Shown here: one piece after another, positions 17,052 to 27,926 of the stretch
How the letters are laid out: each line of letters starts with the position of its first letter
How positions within the stretch are numbered: position 1 is the stretch's first letter
Assembly (NCBI RefSeq): GCF_900636915.1
Contig: NZ_LR134327.1
Location: 1 to 64,000 of the forward strand
Length of the DNA: 64,000 nt
Source: Aggregatibacter aphrophilus ATCC 33389
GTDB lineage: Bacteria; Pseudomonadota; Gammaproteobacteria; Enterobacterales; Pasteurellaceae
Direction of reading: 5' to 3'
Notes under the pieces: generated by a model
The model's database searches: none
The model's input: only the letters and a program-made list of their open reading frames with translations
Told to the model about the DNA's origin: nothing
Position numbers and translations under genes: made by a program

Positions 17052-18347
17052 TTATCGCGTTTTTTGCAAGAGATAGATCGCCTCCAACACTTTTTGTTTC
17101 GTAGCTGCGGGCAATATCATATTGGGACGCGCAACACGAAGCTGTCGTTGGGCTTCGGTTAAATTATCACAACCTCCATAAACTGCCAACCAAACCAGCA
17201 TCGCAGCGGCACTGCGGCCATAACCCAAAGCACAACAGATCAATACTGATTGGTGGTTATTGTGCAAACGTTGCATTTCCTGCGCCGTCCGCACAAGCTC
17301 GGTAGATTCGGGGGGAACCATATCCAACATTGGTATGAAAACATAATCCTTGGGCGGATTTATACAAGGATATTCGGCACACAGGTCCAACACGGCCTCA
17401 AAGTTTGCCGCTTGCGTGACACTACCGATAAACACTCCAGGTAACACTTCCGACACTTTCACTTGATGTCGTAACCAATAAAAAATATTCAGTCTCACAC
17501 CTAACAAATAGGGCAAAAGCAATAGGGTGGCCGCCATGCTATGTCTGCCGTTCGGTTGTTTTTGAAATAACTTTGCCCCTGACCATAGATAAGCATATGC
17601 CACCAGCAATAATGCAATGCTAATCCAAATAAACCAAAGATAGGCCCCGCCAAGAAAAGTCGGCAGGAAGAAAATGAGCGCGCCCGCTAAGTAATATCGC
17701 ATGAGCTTAAAACGAAATCTATCGGCTCTTGTACCATGTAACGGACTTGCTCCTTCATAAGGCAACGCCCATAAAATCAAACAGCCCACCAGAACACCGG
17801 TAGGAATATCAATAAAATGATGTTGGTAAGTCGTCAATACGGATAACGCAATTAATCCAAGCCAAATAATTAAAGGCAAACGCCAGATTTTCGGTAAATA
17901 ACGCCAATAAAATGAACCAACAATGATCGTCAGAATAATATGTAACGACGGCGCTTGGTTATAAGGTTGATCAAAAGTCGCCAAGGAATCGAATAACAGC
18001 GTTGAAAACCCGTCTGCAGGCGGTTTTTGCCAACTAAATTGCAGCGGAAATAGAAGAAAACAACAGATGGCAATCAACTGCGCCAATAATAATTGTGCCA
18101 CATAATGTTGTAATTCCCGCTTGTCACGAGCCAAAAAGAACGCCAACGCATACATGGCATTGAGCGACCAATAAGGTACGATTGTCCATGCCAGAAAAGG
18201 AATATGTTCTTCCCAAGCAAAGACAATCTCCGCCACATTCTCCTGTTGTGCACTAAACCAATTACTGAAGCCGTAAGTTGCGTAGAACAGCACACCTACA
18301 GCAACTAAATAACCGAGACGATGCGACACCGCTTTTTTCATAGGCAT
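17052..18347 (-). CDS. ynbD: PAP2 / dual-specificity phosphatase fusion protein (YnbD-like)
   Basis: 431 residues. The N-terminal two thirds carry several transmembrane segments with PAP2-type conserved residues (QAPSLHIILTI, then TTYQHHFIDIPTG). The C-terminal cytoplasmic domain is a dual-specificity phosphatase with the active-site loop CCALGYGRSAA (C-x5-R). This is the arrangement of E. coli YnbD. A role in dephosphorylating lipid intermediates is inferred from the neighbouring hydrolase/methyltransferase. It starts 2 bases after the upstream gene's stop, so the two are probably translated together. Confidence 0.8.
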   Translation of the reverse strand: MPMKKAVSHRLGYLVAVGVLFYATYGFSNWFSAQQENVAEIVFAWEEHIPFLAWTIVPYWSLNAMYALAFFLARDKRELQHYVAQLLLAQLIAICCFLLFPLQFSWQKPPADGFSTLLFDSLATFDQPYNQAPSLHIILTIIVGSFYWRYLPKIWRLPLIIWLGLIALSVLTTYQHHFIDIPTGVLVGCLILWALPYEGASPLHGTRADRFRFKLMRYYLAGALIFFLPTFLGGAYLWFIWISIALLLVAYAYLWSGAKLFQKQPNGRHSMAATLLLLPYLLGVRLNIFYWLRHQVKVSEVLPGVFIGSVTQAANFEAVLDLCAEYPCINPPKDYVFIPMLDMVPPESTELVRTAQEMQRLHNNHQSVLICCALGYGRSAAAMLVWLAVYGGCDNLTEAQRQLRVARPNMILPAATKQKVLEAIYLLQKTR

Positions 18348-18348
18348 A

Positions 18349-20088
18349 CTATTTTTTTAATGCCAAACTCACGGTAAAAATGCCGTCTTCATCAATCCAT
18401 TGATGGATTTTCTCAAAACCCGCTTTTTCCACTAACTGATCCATTTCCTGCTGACTGCGACGACGCATTACCCACTCCGGATTGCCCTCTTTATGACTGG
18501 TTAAACAACGGGCAATGAGCTCCAGCTGCGGATGCCAAGGTTGTCCGGTATAAATTAGATAACCGCCCTCTTCAATAGCATCGCCAAAGCCATATAAGGA
18601 ATTCATAATCAAATCGTTGTCGGCAAATAGTTCATGTAAACCGGATACAATCCCCAGTGTCGGGCGGGGATCAAGGTTTTGGTAATTATTGCGATCATAG
18701 GCGTTGATTTGCTCAAAAGTCACCACATCCTGCAACTGACGCTCTTCAATTAGCTTACGTCCTGCTTCCACATTAATTGGGCTGTAATCGCGTAATCGCA
18801 CAGAATCAGGCAACCTGTCGGCTGTTAACGCATCCAGCACATAGCGCCCATGACCAGAGGCAATATCCAGCACATGTACGGGTTTGTCTGCTGTGCGTAA
18901 TTTTTCCATCGCCAGTTGAATCGCTTTACCAATATTCACCTTACGCTGACGAATGCCGCGCCAACCAATAGCATTCAAATAATTTTTATCCACTAACACA
19001 CCAAATTTATTGGTTCCTTGTGGTTGGTGACGATATACATAATCCAGCGTACTACCGGAATCGTAACCGGTTTCTTTGCCGATTTTCAGGCCTTCGCTCC
19101 AGTTTGCACCAAGTTTCATCAATCGACGATAAGCGGCCCCAAATGCACCGCGAGGGCTAAAAGGAGAAAGCGGCGTTGCCAGCTCATCGGCCTCAATACG
19201 GCTGGCACTATGAATATGCGCCTGGGTAACATCTACCCGTTGTAACGGTTCGGCAAAACGCTGACGAATGAAACGGCGCATTTCTTTAAACGCCACTTCT
19301 CGATTTTCCTCGCCTAATGTATCGTGATAAAAACCGTTTAAAATATGACGTTCTTTAATATGACTGCCTAGATGATTATAAAAATCATGCTGTGGCTTAT
19401 GATGTACGACCCAGTCACTGCCCGAAATGAACAGCTGAATTGGTACGGTAATCGCCTGAGCGTCCGCCACCACACGATCCGCTGCCTCATATAAACCAAG
19501 CAAAATACGCACAGAAATCGCGCGAGCAATGAGTTTATCGTTATTGTAACTTTCTTGACGGGCTTTATTGTGGGTAAGGTAATGGGCTTTCACATAGCTG
19601 TTCACAAAGAAATTGCCACGCAGACGATACATCAGCTTTAACCCTGCGCGGGCAAAAGGGACATAAAGTTTCACTTTAAAAGCGGGTGACGCTAACACCG
19701 CACAACGGATTTTGGGCGCATAATCATGTAGCCAAGCAGAAACCAACACTGCACCGACACTTTGCGCGATCACGCAGATATTTTCCGCCTTGATGCCATA
19801 CTCCCGTTCAATATGCTGCATAAATGCCTGAATATCGGCAACGGAGGTGCCCAAACTCGGACTATCACCGCGTTCGCCCGGGCTCAAACCATGTCCGCGC
19901 GCATCCCAAGCAAAATAAGCAAAATCATCAAAACCCAGTTCGTCAGCTACAAACATCATGCGTCCTGAATGTTCATGCCCGCGATGAAACAACACAATTG
20001 CCTTATTACAACTAGCATCTTTTGCCGGGCGATAACGATAAAAAAGTTCGGTGTCATCGGCACTGCGAAAATATTTTTCCTGTTCCAT
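18349..20088 (-). CDS. ynbC: Bifunctional alpha/beta hydrolase / SAM methyltransferase (YnbC-like)
   Basis: 579 residues from MEQEKYFRSADDTELFYRYR, chosen for its AAGGAAG ribosome binding site. The N-terminal alpha/beta-hydrolase (about 1-290) has the nucleophile elbow ICVIAQSVGAVLVSAW and the catalytic His in NGFYHDTLGEE. The C-terminal class I methyltransferase (about 340-579) has motif I VHVLDIASGHGRYVLDAL. This domain fusion matches E. coli YnbC, encoded with a CdsA-like and a CDP-alcohol phosphatidyltransferase gene; homologues of those two lie about 35 kb away in this window. The substrate is unknown; a membrane lipid is likely. A USS lies upstream. Confidence 0.82.
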   Translation of the reverse strand: MEQEKYFRSADDTELFYRYRPAKDASCNKAIVLFHRGHEHSGRMMFVADELGFDDFAYFAWDARGHGLSPGERGDSPSLGTSVADIQAFMQHIEREYGIKAENICVIAQSVGAVLVSAWLHDYAPKIRCAVLASPAFKVKLYVPFARAGLKLMYRLRGNFFVNSYVKAHYLTHNKARQESYNNDKLIARAISVRILLGLYEAADRVVADAQAITVPIQLFISGSDWVVHHKPQHDFYNHLGSHIKERHILNGFYHDTLGEENREVAFKEMRRFIRQRFAEPLQRVDVTQAHIHSASRIEADELATPLSPFSPRGAFGAAYRRLMKLGANWSEGLKIGKETGYDSGSTLDYVYRHQPQGTNKFGVLVDKNYLNAIGWRGIRQRKVNIGKAIQLAMEKLRTADKPVHVLDIASGHGRYVLDALTADRLPDSVRLRDYSPINVEAGRKLIEERQLQDVVTFEQINAYDRNNYQNLDPRPTLGIVSGLHELFADNDLIMNSLYGFGDAIEEGGYLIYTGQPWHPQLELIARCLTSHKEGNPEWVMRRRSQQEMDQLVEKAGFEKIHQWIDEDGIFTVSLALKK

Positions 20089-20330
20089 ATTGGCTTCCTT
20101 CGTTAGGTTAAAAGTGCGGTAGAAATTTGGGGTATTTTTCACTCGATTATACTCAACATCACCATTATCAAACATTGCAAATGCAATTCATTTTTGTCGG
20201 ATGTGTCACAAAATCGGAAAATTTTCTCTTCCGCGACACCAAATACACAAAAGTGCTCGTCATTGCACAAGCCGAATAAGTTGTTATAATCACCCCTCAT
20301 TCATTTAATCTTGTAGAAAAAATAACCATT

Positions 20331-21200
20331 ATGAATAAATTCACCTATTGGCAACGTCTGAAAGTTGCTTTTCAATATGTTATACCGCAACTCTATTTAA
20401 CCCAACTGGCAGGCTGGTTTGCTAAGCAAGAATGGGGCTCGATAACGCATTTTGTGATCCAACTTTTTGCGAAAAAATACAACGTGGACATGAGCGAAGC
20501 CCAAAAAGAACACTTCAGCGACTACAAAAGTTTCAATCAATTTTTTATTCGTGAGTTAAAAGAAGACGCGCGAAAAATAAATGAAAATCCAACCGCACTT
20601 TGCTTACCGGCCGATGGTCGTGTAAGCCAAATCGGCCATATTGACGACGACCTATTATTACAAGCCAAAGGGCATTTTTTCAGCCTATCTGATTTATTGG
20701 CGGGTGATGAAGAATTAGTCAATACCTTTAGAAACGGGGAATTCGCCACGATTTATTTATCCCCGCGTGATTATCACCGTGTCCACATGCCGTGCGATGC
20801 CACCCTGCGTAAAATGCTTTATGTGCCGGGGGATTTATTCTCGGTCAATCCGTTTTTAGCAGAACATGTGCCGAATCTATTTGCCCGCAATGAACGGGTA
20901 ATTTGTGTATTTGATACGGACTTCGGCCCGATGGTGCAAATTTTAGTCGGCGCCACCATTACAGCCAGCATGAGCACCGTCTGGGCGGGTATCATTAATC
21001 CGCCGCGCTCAAGAGAAGTCAAAGTGTGGACATATCAAGGCGACAGCGCAATCGAATTACGCAAAGGTCAAGAAATGGGCGCCTTTCAACTAGGTTCAAC
21101 GGTCATTAATTTATTCCCTGCCGATAGTGTGAAATTAGCGGAACATTTGCAGGTAGAAGTACCGGTAAGAATGGGTGAAATCCTCGCCACCATTAAATAG
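20331..21200 (+). CDS. psd: Phosphatidylserine decarboxylase
   Basis: 289 residues, usual length. Conserved blocks include [16 protein letters not shown] and the self-processing motif LGST (S256), which cleaves the proenzyme into beta and alpha subunits and turns the serine into the pyruvoyl cofactor. It forms phosphatidylethanolamine from phosphatidylserine at the inner membrane. Divergent from the ynbC-like gene. It contains a USS in the coding region near 20,600. Confidence 0.96.
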   Translation: MNKFTYWQRLKVAFQYVIPQLYLTQLAGWFAKQEWGSITHFVIQLFAKKYNVDMSEAQKEHFSDYKSFNQFFIRELKEDARKINENPTALCLPADGRVSQIGHIDDDLLLQAKGHFFSLSDLLAGDEELVNTFRNGEFATIYLSPRDYHRVHMPCDATLRKMLYVPGDLFSVNPFLAEHVPNLFARNERVICVFDTDFGPMVQILVGATITASMSTVWAGIINPPRSREVKVWTYQGDSAIELRKGQEMGAFQLGSTVINLFPADSVKLAEHLQVEVPVRMGEILATIK

Positions 21201-21225
21201 TTTTATCAACAAAAAGGAAAACAAC

Positions 21226-21858
21226 ATGACAGCAGAATTCTTCAGTCAAGTGAAATTAGACGATACCGAAGCCAAAGGCAGTTACGGTATCGGTTTGCAA
21301 ATCGGCCAACAATTATTGGACAGCCACTTGGCGGTGAAAGCGGAAGCCGTAGCAAAAGGCATTTATGATGTCTTAAACCAGCAAGCGCCAGCCTTAGATT
21401 TCAATGAAATCAGCCATGCGTTACAACAATTACAACAACAAGCGGATGAAGCGCAAAAAGCACAATTTAAAGAAATCGAAGCCGCCGGCAAAGCCTTCTT
21501 AGAGGCGAATAAACAAAAAGACGGCGTGAAAGTGACAGATTCAGGCTTACAATATGAAGTGTTGGTTGAAGGCAATGGCAACGTACCATCCGCTACCGAC
21601 ACCGTACGCGTTCATTACACCGGTACATTACCTGACGGCACCGTATTTGACAGTTCCGTCGCTCGTGGCCAACCGGCCGAATTTCCGGTTAACGGTGTTA
21701 TCAAAGGCTGGATTGAAGCCCTTTCCATGATGCCGGTCGGTTCCAAATGGCGCTTGGCTATTCCACATGAATTGGCCTATGGCGAACGTGGCGCCGGTGC
21801 AGCAATTCCGCCATTCAGCCCATTGGTATTCGAAGTGGAATTATTGGATATTCTTTAA
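21226..21858 (+). CDS. fklB: FKBP-type peptidyl-prolyl isomerase (FklB-like)
   Basis: 210 residues from [29 protein letters not shown] precedes this start, and the longer frame overlaps psd. An N-terminal helical dimerisation domain (about 1-110, glutamine-rich) is followed by a C-terminal FKBP domain with [19 protein letters not shown] and [10 protein letters not shown]. No signal peptide, so it is cytoplasmic. It catalyses proline cis-trans isomerisation and may act as a chaperone. It follows psd by 25 bases. Confidence 0.88.
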   Translation: MTAEFFSQVKLDDTEAKGSYGIGLQIGQQLLDSHLAVKAEAVAKGIYDVLNQQAPALDFNEISHALQQLQQQADEAQKAQFKEIEAAGKAFLEANKQKDGVKVTDSGLQYEVLVEGNGNVPSATDTVRVHYTGTLPDGTVFDSSVARGQPAEFPVNGVIKGWIEALSMMPVGSKWRLAIPHELAYGERGAGAAIPPFSPLVFEVELLDIL

Positions 21859-21873
21859 TTAACATTTACCCAT

Positions 21874-21908
21874 AAAAAAACGGCGTCATCAAACGCCGTT
21901 TTTTGTTT
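21874..21908. terminator. Bidirectional terminator between fklB and proB
   Basis: Stem AAAACGGCGT ... ACGCCGTTTT with A-run before and T-run after, between two convergent genes; it can serve both strands. Confidence 0.88.
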
Positions 21909-21919
21909 TTTTGAGGTTA

Positions 21920-23026
21920 TTACAACACAATCATATCATCACGATGCACCGCCACCGCACCATACTCATAACCTAAAATGTGTTCGATATCTTGCGAATG
22001 TTTGCCTTTGATAAGCTCTAACGCATCGCTATTATAACGTGGCATACCCAGCGCAATATCCTTGCCTGATCGCGTGCGAATACGCACCATTTCACCACGG
22101 GAGAAACGTCCGCTGACTTCGATGATACCTGCCGGCAATAAGGATTTATGCTGAATTAACACCGCACTTTCGGCGCCGTCATCCACCACCAACACCCCGG
22201 CCGATGGTGCCGCAAATAACCACTGTTTACGACTTTCCAGACGATCCGCCTGCACGGTGAATTTCGTACCAATCGCCTGCTCATACGCTAAATCCACAAT
22301 CACATTGGCTTGGTTGCCCGGTGCAATAATGGTTTCAATGCCGGAGCGGGTCGCGACATCCGCAGCCATAATTTTGGTGGACATTCCGCCTGTTCCTAAA
22401 TTCGTCCCGCTACCACCGGCAATAGAACGAATATGATCGGTGATTTTATCCACCACGGGAATTAATTTCGCTTGCGGGTTTTTACGCGGGTCGCTGTCAA
22501 ATAACCCTTGTTGATCCGTGAGCAAATAAAGCTGTTCTGCTTGCACTAAAATCGCCACCAATGCCGATAAATTATCGTTATCCCCGACTTTAATTTCTGC
22601 CGTTGCCACCGCGTCATTTTCATTGATAACCGGAATAATCTGATTGTCTAACAGCGCCTGTAATGTATCGCGGGCATTCAAAAAACGTTCGCGATCTTCA
22701 ATATCGGCGCGGGTTAGCAACATCTGCCCGATGTGAATGTCATAAATCGCAAATAATTTTTCCCAGGTTTGGATTAGCTGGCTCTGCCCCACTGCCGCCA
22801 ATAATTGCTTAGAGGCCACTGTTGGTGGCAATTGCGGATGATTCAAATAATGACGCCCCGCCGCAATAGCGCCCGAGGTGACGATCACCAAGCGAAAACC
22901 GGCTTGATGTAATTGCGCAAGTTGACGCACAATTTCCATCATATAAGCCAAATTCAATTTTGGGGAACCTTGGGTTAACGTGCTGGTGCCAAATTTCACT
23001 ACAATAGTTTTATTATGATGTTGCAT
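21920..23026 (-). CDS. proB: Glutamate 5-kinase
   Basis: 368 residues with two domains. The amino acid kinase domain (about 1-255) has [36 protein letters not shown] and [16 protein letters not shown]-terminal PUA domain (about 275-368) follows. It phosphorylates glutamate, the first step of proline synthesis, and is normally feedback-inhibited by proline. A single gene, with proA not adjacent, and convergent with fklB. It contains a USS at about 22,162. Confidence 0.96.
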   Translation of the reverse strand: MQHHNKTIVVKFGTSTLTQGSPKLNLAYMMEIVRQLAQLHQAGFRLVIVTSGAIAAGRHYLNHPQLPPTVASKQLLAAVGQSQLIQTWEKLFAIYDIHIGQMLLTRADIEDRERFLNARDTLQALLDNQIIPVINENDAVATAEIKVGDNDNLSALVAILVQAEQLYLLTDQQGLFDSDPRKNPQAKLIPVVDKITDHIRSIAGGSGTNLGTGGMSTKIMAADVATRSGIETIIAPGNQANVIVDLAYEQAIGTKFTVQADRLESRKQWLFAAPSAGVLVVDDGAESAVLIQHKSLLPAGIIEVSGRFSRGEMVRIRTRSGKDIALGMPRYNSDALELIKGKHSQDIEHILGYEYGAVAVHRDDMIVL

Positions 23027-23189
23027 ACTGACTCCTCATCGAAAAAATGCGTTTAAGTTAGCATAAATCCCGAAATTTATCCAAAAATCAGACCGCACTT
23101 TTAAGCCTATTTCGGGGGTATTTATTAAGCGTTTTTTGTTCCATGAGAAAGGTCTATAATGACACTAATTAATTTTAGGTAGATTCATT

Positions 23190-23975
23190 ATGAAAAAGGA
23201 AAACATCACGCCCGATGATCAACGGGAAGTCACGCGGTTATGCGTGCAAACGGCACTGTTATTGCTGCAACATGGTGCGGAAAGCACCGTCGTGGCGCAA
23301 ATGGCACAACGACTAGGCTTGGCATTAGGTGTAGAAAGCGTAGAATGCGCCCTCACCGCCAACGCCGTCATTATTACCACATTGGCGAACGATCACTGCA
23401 TTACCACCGCCCGCAAAAACACCGACAAAGGCATTAATATGCAAATGGTGACGGACGTTCAACGCATCGTGATTTCTGCCGAACATAAAATATACAACCT
23501 GCATCTGGTTAGGAAGAAACTCGAACAACTCAAGCCATTAAAATATAACCGTTATTTCGTGCTCTTGATGATTGGCTTATCCTGCGCCTCTTTTGCCCAT
23601 TTATCGGGCGGCGACGCACTGATTTCGCTCATCACCTTCATCGCCGCATCCATTGCCATGTTCGTGCGTCAGGAATTGTCTAAACGGCACTATAATCCGG
23701 TCATCGTCTTTGCCGTGACCTCTTTCGTTGCTTCCCTTCTTGCCGGTGTCAGCTTGAAATATCAGATCGGTAACGATCCACAAATTGCCTTAGCTTCCAG
23801 CGTGTTATTGCTAGTGCCCGGCTTTCCGTTAATCAATTCTCTGGCGGATATTTTAAAAGGGTATGTGAACATGGGGATCGGCCGTTGGGCAATCGCTACC
23901 ATTCTTACTTTCGGCGCTTGCCTCGGCATTGTATTTGCTTTAAGCGTACTCAACATCACTACTTGGGGGCATTAA
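23190..23975 (+). CDS. yjjP: YjjP-type subunit of the ThrE/YjjPB exporter
   Basis: 261 residues. The N-terminal soluble domain (about 1-115) matches the ThrE N-terminal half (LLLQHGAESTVVAQMAQRLG). Five hydrophobic segments follow (from about 125). With the next gene, 1 base downstream, it forms the split version of ThrE. E. coli YjjPB exports succinate; related ThrE exports threonine and serine. The substrate cannot be decided here. Confidence 0.85.
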   Translation: MKKENITPDDQREVTRLCVQTALLLLQHGAESTVVAQMAQRLGLALGVESVECALTANAVIITTLANDHCITTARKNTDKGINMQMVTDVQRIVISAEHKIYNLHLVRKKLEQLKPLKYNRYFVLLMIGLSCASFAHLSGGDALISLITFIAASIAMFVRQELSKRHYNPVIVFAVTSFVASLLAGVSLKYQIGNDPQIALASSVLLLVPGFPLINSLADILKGYVNMGIGRWAIATILTFGACLGIVFALSVLNITTWGH

Positions 23976-23976
23976 G

Positions 23977-24441
23977 ATGGATTGGTTACTTCTATTATTG
24001 GACGACATGTTTTTTGCCGCGATTCCGGCAGTGGGTTTCGCCTTGGTGTTTAATGTGCCGCCGAAAGCGTTAAAATATTGCGCCCTACTCGGCGCCCTAG
24101 GACACGTTACCCGCACCATTCTCATTCATTGTGATATTCCTATTGTCTTCGCCACCTTGGTGGGTGCCGCATTAATCGGTTTTATCGGCGTGCATTTATC
24201 TCATCGTTATCTGGCACACCCAAAAGTGTTTACTGTCGCCGCCATTATCCCCATGATTCCGGGTGTACAGGCATACAAAGCGATGATCGCCATCGTACAA
24301 ATTCACCATTACGGTTTCTCCGACGCTTTATTTGAACAAATGATCGCCTCCTTTATTAACACTACCTTTATTCTCGGCGCGTTGGTTTTCGGCTTGGCAT
24401 TACCAGGCTTACTGTTCTATCGGGAAAAACCTGTGGTATAG
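23977..24441 (+). CDS. yjjB: YjjB-type subunit of the ThrE/YjjPB exporter
   Basis: 154 residues, about five transmembrane segments, matching the C-terminal half of ThrE (DUF3815): AAIIPMIPGVQAYKAMIAIV is the signature loop. It follows yjjP with a 1-base gap, so both are co-translated and expected to form one membrane complex. A USS follows the stop. Confidence 0.87.
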   Translation: MDWLLLLLDDMFFAAIPAVGFALVFNVPPKALKYCALLGALGHVTRTILIHCDIPIVFATLVGAALIGFIGVHLSHRYLAHPKVFTVAAIIPMIPGVQAYKAMIAIVQIHHYGFSDALFEQMIASFINTTFILGALVFGLALPGLLFYREKPVV

Positions 24442-24480
24442 TAACCGCACTTTAACTTGTTAAATAAATTAGGAAAATAA

Positions 24481-24966
24481 ATGAGCTTAAGCCTGATTGT
24501 CGCCATGACCAAAAACCGCGTTATCGGTAAAGATAACCAAATGCCATGGCACTTGCCTGCGGATCTTGCTTGGTTTCGCCAAAACACCACCGGCAAACCC
24601 GTCATCATGGGGCGAAAAACCTTTGAAAGCATCGGACGTCCCCTCCCGAAACGTACCAACATCGTTCTGTCCCGCCAACCTTTTGAGCATGACGGCGTGA
24701 TTTGGAAAGACAGCCTGGAAAGTGCGGTGGATTTTGTCCGTGATTCTGAAGAGATCATGCTTATCGGTGGCGGTCAATTATTCAACGAATATGTATCGAA
24801 AGCCGATCGCCTCTACCTCACGGAAATCCAAACGGAGCTGGATGGCGACACTTTCTTCCCATCAATTAATTGGGACGAATGGCACATTGAATTTGAGCAA
24901 TATCGCTCTGCTGACGAGCAAAATCCTTACGATTGTCGATTTTTGATTTTGCTGAAAAAGAAATAA
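24481..24966 (+). CDS. folA: Dihydrofolate reductase
   Basis: 161 residues, typical length. Folate-site residues are visible in GKDNQMPWHLPADLAWF (W23, D28). NADPH-binding motifs are VIMGRKTFESIGRPLPKR and EIMLIGGGQLFNEY. It reduces dihydrofolate to tetrahydrofolate and is the trimethoprim target. It is preceded by AGGAAAATAA and a USS; a second USS is in the coding region at about 24,720. Confidence 0.97.
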   Translation: MSLSLIVAMTKNRVIGKDNQMPWHLPADLAWFRQNTTGKPVIMGRKTFESIGRPLPKRTNIVLSRQPFEHDGVIWKDSLESAVDFVRDSEEIMLIGGGQLFNEYVSKADRLYLTEIQTELDGDTFFPSINWDEWHIEFEQYRSADEQNPYDCRFLILLKKK

Positions 24967-25186
24967 TCTGTGTGTAAAAGTGCGGTGGATTTGGAGATTG
25001 TTTTCATATTCTTCCCCTCGCCCGTTTACGGAGAGGGAAAGAAAATTCAACATTTTTTGAAAGGCAAGGAAAAACACTTGAAAAAATGACCGCACTTTTC
25101 CTCTTTCTGACGATGGAGGCTTAATGCACTTATAATCAATTTCTCTCGAAATAACCCAAAGATAAAGAAGAAAAACGCTACCAACC

Positions 25187-26494
25187 TTAATCCTTATTAC
25201 TCTCCGCAACATCCTTCCGAAAAGACACCATCAGTTGGTCAATTTTAAAATTCTCGGTGTCGATGATTTCAAATTTGTAGCGTTCGAACAACACGAAATC
25301 CGTTTTTTTCGGGATTTTGCGTAGCATATACATCATAAAACCGGCGATAGTTTCGTAGTTCTCGTCATGCGGAAAGGCTTCAATATCCAAGGCGCGTTTC
25401 ACGTCGTTTAACGGAGTAGCGCCGTCAATGAGCCAAGAGTCTTCATCACGGCGGATAATTTGCTCTTCTTCATTAGAAACCAATTCGCCCATCACAATAC
25501 TCATCACATCATTTAACGTCACGATGCCGACAACCAGGGCATATTCATTCACAATAATGGCAAAATCTTCACCGGTAGATTTGAACAGTTCCAACACTTC
25601 ATATAAAGATAGTGTGTCCGGCACGAATAACGGTTTGCGTAATAAGCGATGATCAGTTACCTGCACTTGTTCTTCTTTTAAGAACAACGTGAGCAAGCTG
25701 TGTGACTCTACATAGCCTAGAATATGATCTAAGCCCTGATCGCAAATAATTAATTTAGAGTGAGAATTTTTCGTCAAGGTATCCAGCACCTGTTGACGAT
25801 TAAAAGTGCGGTCTAAAAAGACGATGTTTTCGCGAGTAGTCATCGTAGATGTCACCGTACGCTGTTGCATATCGAAAATATTTTCAATCAAATAATGCTC
25901 TTGCGCTTTCAGCACACCGGCTTCAGCACCGGCATCCACCACAGCCACAATGTCTTCCGGCGTCATGCTTTCTACCCGCACAGTAGAGACCTTGAACAGA
26001 CGGAAAATCACGTTCGCTAAAGAGTCGAAAATCCACACAATCGGTTTTAACAGAATAATGCACAGTTGCATAATGCGCACGGTGCGCAAAGCCACCACCT
26101 CAGGATTAATTAAAGCTAAGCGTTTTGGCATTAAATCGGCTAATAAAATAAAAGAGGCCGTTACGATCACAAACGCTAACCAAGAGGCAGCACTTTCAAC
26201 CCAAGCGGCATCTGTGTATTGATTAATGAAGGCTTGCAAATGTACGCGAATTGTCGCTTCACCAATGACCCCGCCAAGCACCGCAACCATGTTCAAGCCA
26301 ATTTGCACCACGGTGATGAAACGTCCCGGTTGTTCTTGTAATTTCAATACCAACGCGGCCTTAGCATTACCTTCATTCACCATGTTTTGCAATTTAATGC
26401 GGCGCGCGCCTGCCAAAGCAATTTCGGCAGAAGACACAATAGCACTGATAATAATCAGTAGAATCAAAAGTAAAGTAGCTGATAATAAACTCAT
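25187..26494 (-). CDS. paeA: PaeA/YtfL-like CorC-HlyC family transporter
   Basis: 435 residues from MSLLSATLLLILLIIISAIV; the longer frame adds an improbable basic leader. A DUF21 membrane domain (about 1-190, four hydrophobic segments) is followed by two CBS domains (about 205-330) and a CorC_HlyC C-terminal domain (about 345-425). The sequence closely follows E. coli YtfL/PaeA, e.g. GEDFAIIVNEYALVVGIVTL and NYETIAGFMMYMLRKIPK. PaeA is reported to export putrescine and cadaverine; other relatives act in Mg/Co resistance. A near-inverted USS pair lies upstream. Confidence 0.85.
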   Translation of the reverse strand: MSLLSATLLLILLIIISAIVSSAEIALAGARRIKLQNMVNEGNAKAALVLKLQEQPGRFITVVQIGLNMVAVLGGVIGEATIRVHLQAFINQYTDAAWVESAASWLAFVIVTASFILLADLMPKRLALINPEVVALRTVRIMQLCIILLKPIVWIFDSLANVIFRLFKVSTVRVESMTPEDIVAVVDAGAEAGVLKAQEHYLIENIFDMQQRTVTSTMTTRENIVFLDRTFNRQQVLDTLTKNSHSKLIICDQGLDHILGYVESHSLLTLFLKEEQVQVTDHRLLRKPLFVPDTLSLYEVLELFKSTGEDFAIIVNEYALVVGIVTLNDVMSIVMGELVSNEEEQIIRRDEDSWLIDGATPLNDVKRALDIEAFPHDENYETIAGFMMYMLRKIPKKTDFVLFERYKFEIIDTENFKIDQLMVSFRKDVAESNKD

Positions 26495-26584
26495 AATGTT
26501 CTCGATTTCTTGGCTTAAACGGGGAAAAGTGCGGTCGATTTTTAATGTGTTTCTTGACCGCACGAAAAGAAAGAAAAAGAAAGC

Positions 26585-27112
26585 CTAATTTTCGCTATCA
26601 AACCAACCGCGAATAAATTGGACAGAGAAAAAGAATGTAAAGAATAAAACAATATAGAGAATATAAGAGAAAATCGGATGGCTTGGCGAATCCGCTTCGG
26701 TAATTTCTTTTACCGACAAGGCATTACGGAATTCATCAAATATCGTAAGGCGCCAACCGTAATATTTAATTTGGACGGTTTTATCTTCATTACCAAAGGC
26801 TTGCACCTGCGCCTGTAAATTAGCGGAACCGAATTTGAAATAGAACGGGAAACCCCAACGGGTATCTTCGTTGCGATAGACCATGACTTTGCCGTCAGGA
26901 TGTTGAGTATTGATAAAATACACGTCACGGGTCGGGCCGTCTGCCGGATTAGATTTGGTTATCGGGCCGTCTTTATCCACCCGCTTAACTTCCACGCCAG
27001 TGACTTTCGTGACGTCATAGCTCGGCATAGAATAATTCACTACGGCTGCTAAAAACAGGTGAAAAACAAAAAGCACGCTTATAAAAAAATATTTTAGAAA
27101 TTTTCTCATCAT
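26585..27112 (-). CDS. DUF1523 family membrane protein
   Basis: 175 residues with an N-terminal transmembrane segment (about 8-28) and a C-terminal one (about 148-168), around a periplasmic domain. The DUF1523 pattern YRNEDTRWGFPFYFKFGSAN is clear. Function unknown. It lies between tatD and the PaeA-like gene, on the same strand as both. Confidence 0.75.
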   Translation of the reverse strand: MMRKFLKYFFISVLFVFHLFLAAVVNYSMPSYDVTKVTGVEVKRVDKDGPITKSNPADGPTRDVYFINTQHPDGKVMVYRNEDTRWGFPFYFKFGSANLQAQVQAFGNEDKTVQIKYYGWRLTIFDEFRNALSVKEITEADSPSHPIFSYILYIVLFFTFFFSVQFIRGWFDSEN

Positions 27113-27140
27113 GTTGTCCTATTGAAATGAGATTGTTTAA

Positions 27141-27923
27141 TTATTGTACATGAATTTTGAACAAACGCTCGAAATTTTCCGTGGTGACACGAGCCATTTC
27201 TTCTATCGAAAGGCCTTTCAAAGCAGCCACATATTCACACACTTCACGAGTATAAGCCGGTTGATTTTGTTTGCCGCGATAAGGTACAGGTGCCAAATAC
27301 GGCGAATCGGTTTCCACCAATAAACGATCTAACGGTAACTTACGCACCACATTGCGAATTTCTTCAGCATTTTTAAAAGTGACAATACCGGAAATAGAAA
27401 TATAAAAACCAAGATCCAAGGCTTTTTTTGCCATATCTTCATTTTCGGTAAAACAATGTAAAACGCCACCGCACTTGTCTGCATGATTATCTCGCAATAA
27501 ACGAATGGTATCTTCTCGCGCCTCGCGGGTGTGAATAATCACGGGTTTATTTAGCTGATTCGCCACTTGAATTTGTGCAGCAAACACCGCTTGCTGCGCG
27601 GCCTTATTCTCTGAGCTGTAATAATAATCCAGCCCGATTTCACCAATGGCAACCACTTTTTTATCTTGCGCCAATCGTAGCAGGCGTTCTTCATCGAAAG
27701 GCTCTTCCTCAAAATCTAACGGGTGTACGCCACAGGCCAAAGAAATGTTATCAAATTTGCTTAACTCGTCATAAGCCTTTTCAAAGCGGCTGAGTGTTAC
27801 GCCGATAGCCAGTAAATGTTTCACTTCACGGGCGTGGGCTTTTGCCACGACATCGGTAATATTTTCATGTAATTTTTCATAATCCAATGCATCTAAATGG
27901 CAATGGGAGTCCACAATAAACAT
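27141..27923 (-). CDS. tatD: TatD family metal-dependent deoxyribonuclease (YcfH-like)
   Basis: 260 residues, TIM-barrel amidohydrolase fold: metal ligands in [33 protein letters not shown] and [17 protein letters not shown]. It is last in the mltG-tmk-holB-tatD operon (4 bases after holB), where E. coli has ycfH. TatD-type enzymes are 3'-5' exonucleases or deacylases; the YcfH substrate is not settled. Confidence 0.9.
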   Translation of the reverse strand: MFIVDSHCHLDALDYEKLHENITDVVAKAHAREVKHLLAIGVTLSRFEKAYDELSKFDNISLACGVHPLDFEEEPFDEERLLRLAQDKKVVAIGEIGLDYYYSSENKAAQQAVFAAQIQVANQLNKPVIIHTREAREDTIRLLRDNHADKCGGVLHCFTENEDMAKKALDLGFYISISGIVTFKNAEEIRNVVRKLPLDRLLVETDSPYLAPVPYRGKQNQPAYTREVCEYVAALKGLSIEEMARVTTENFERLFKIHVQ

Positions 27924-27926
27924 TTG

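Noticed and set aside
24966..25187. Possible small gene or RNA in the spacer after folA
   Set aside because: It holds two USS in opposite orientation and no open frame with a credible start; no RNA structure stands out.
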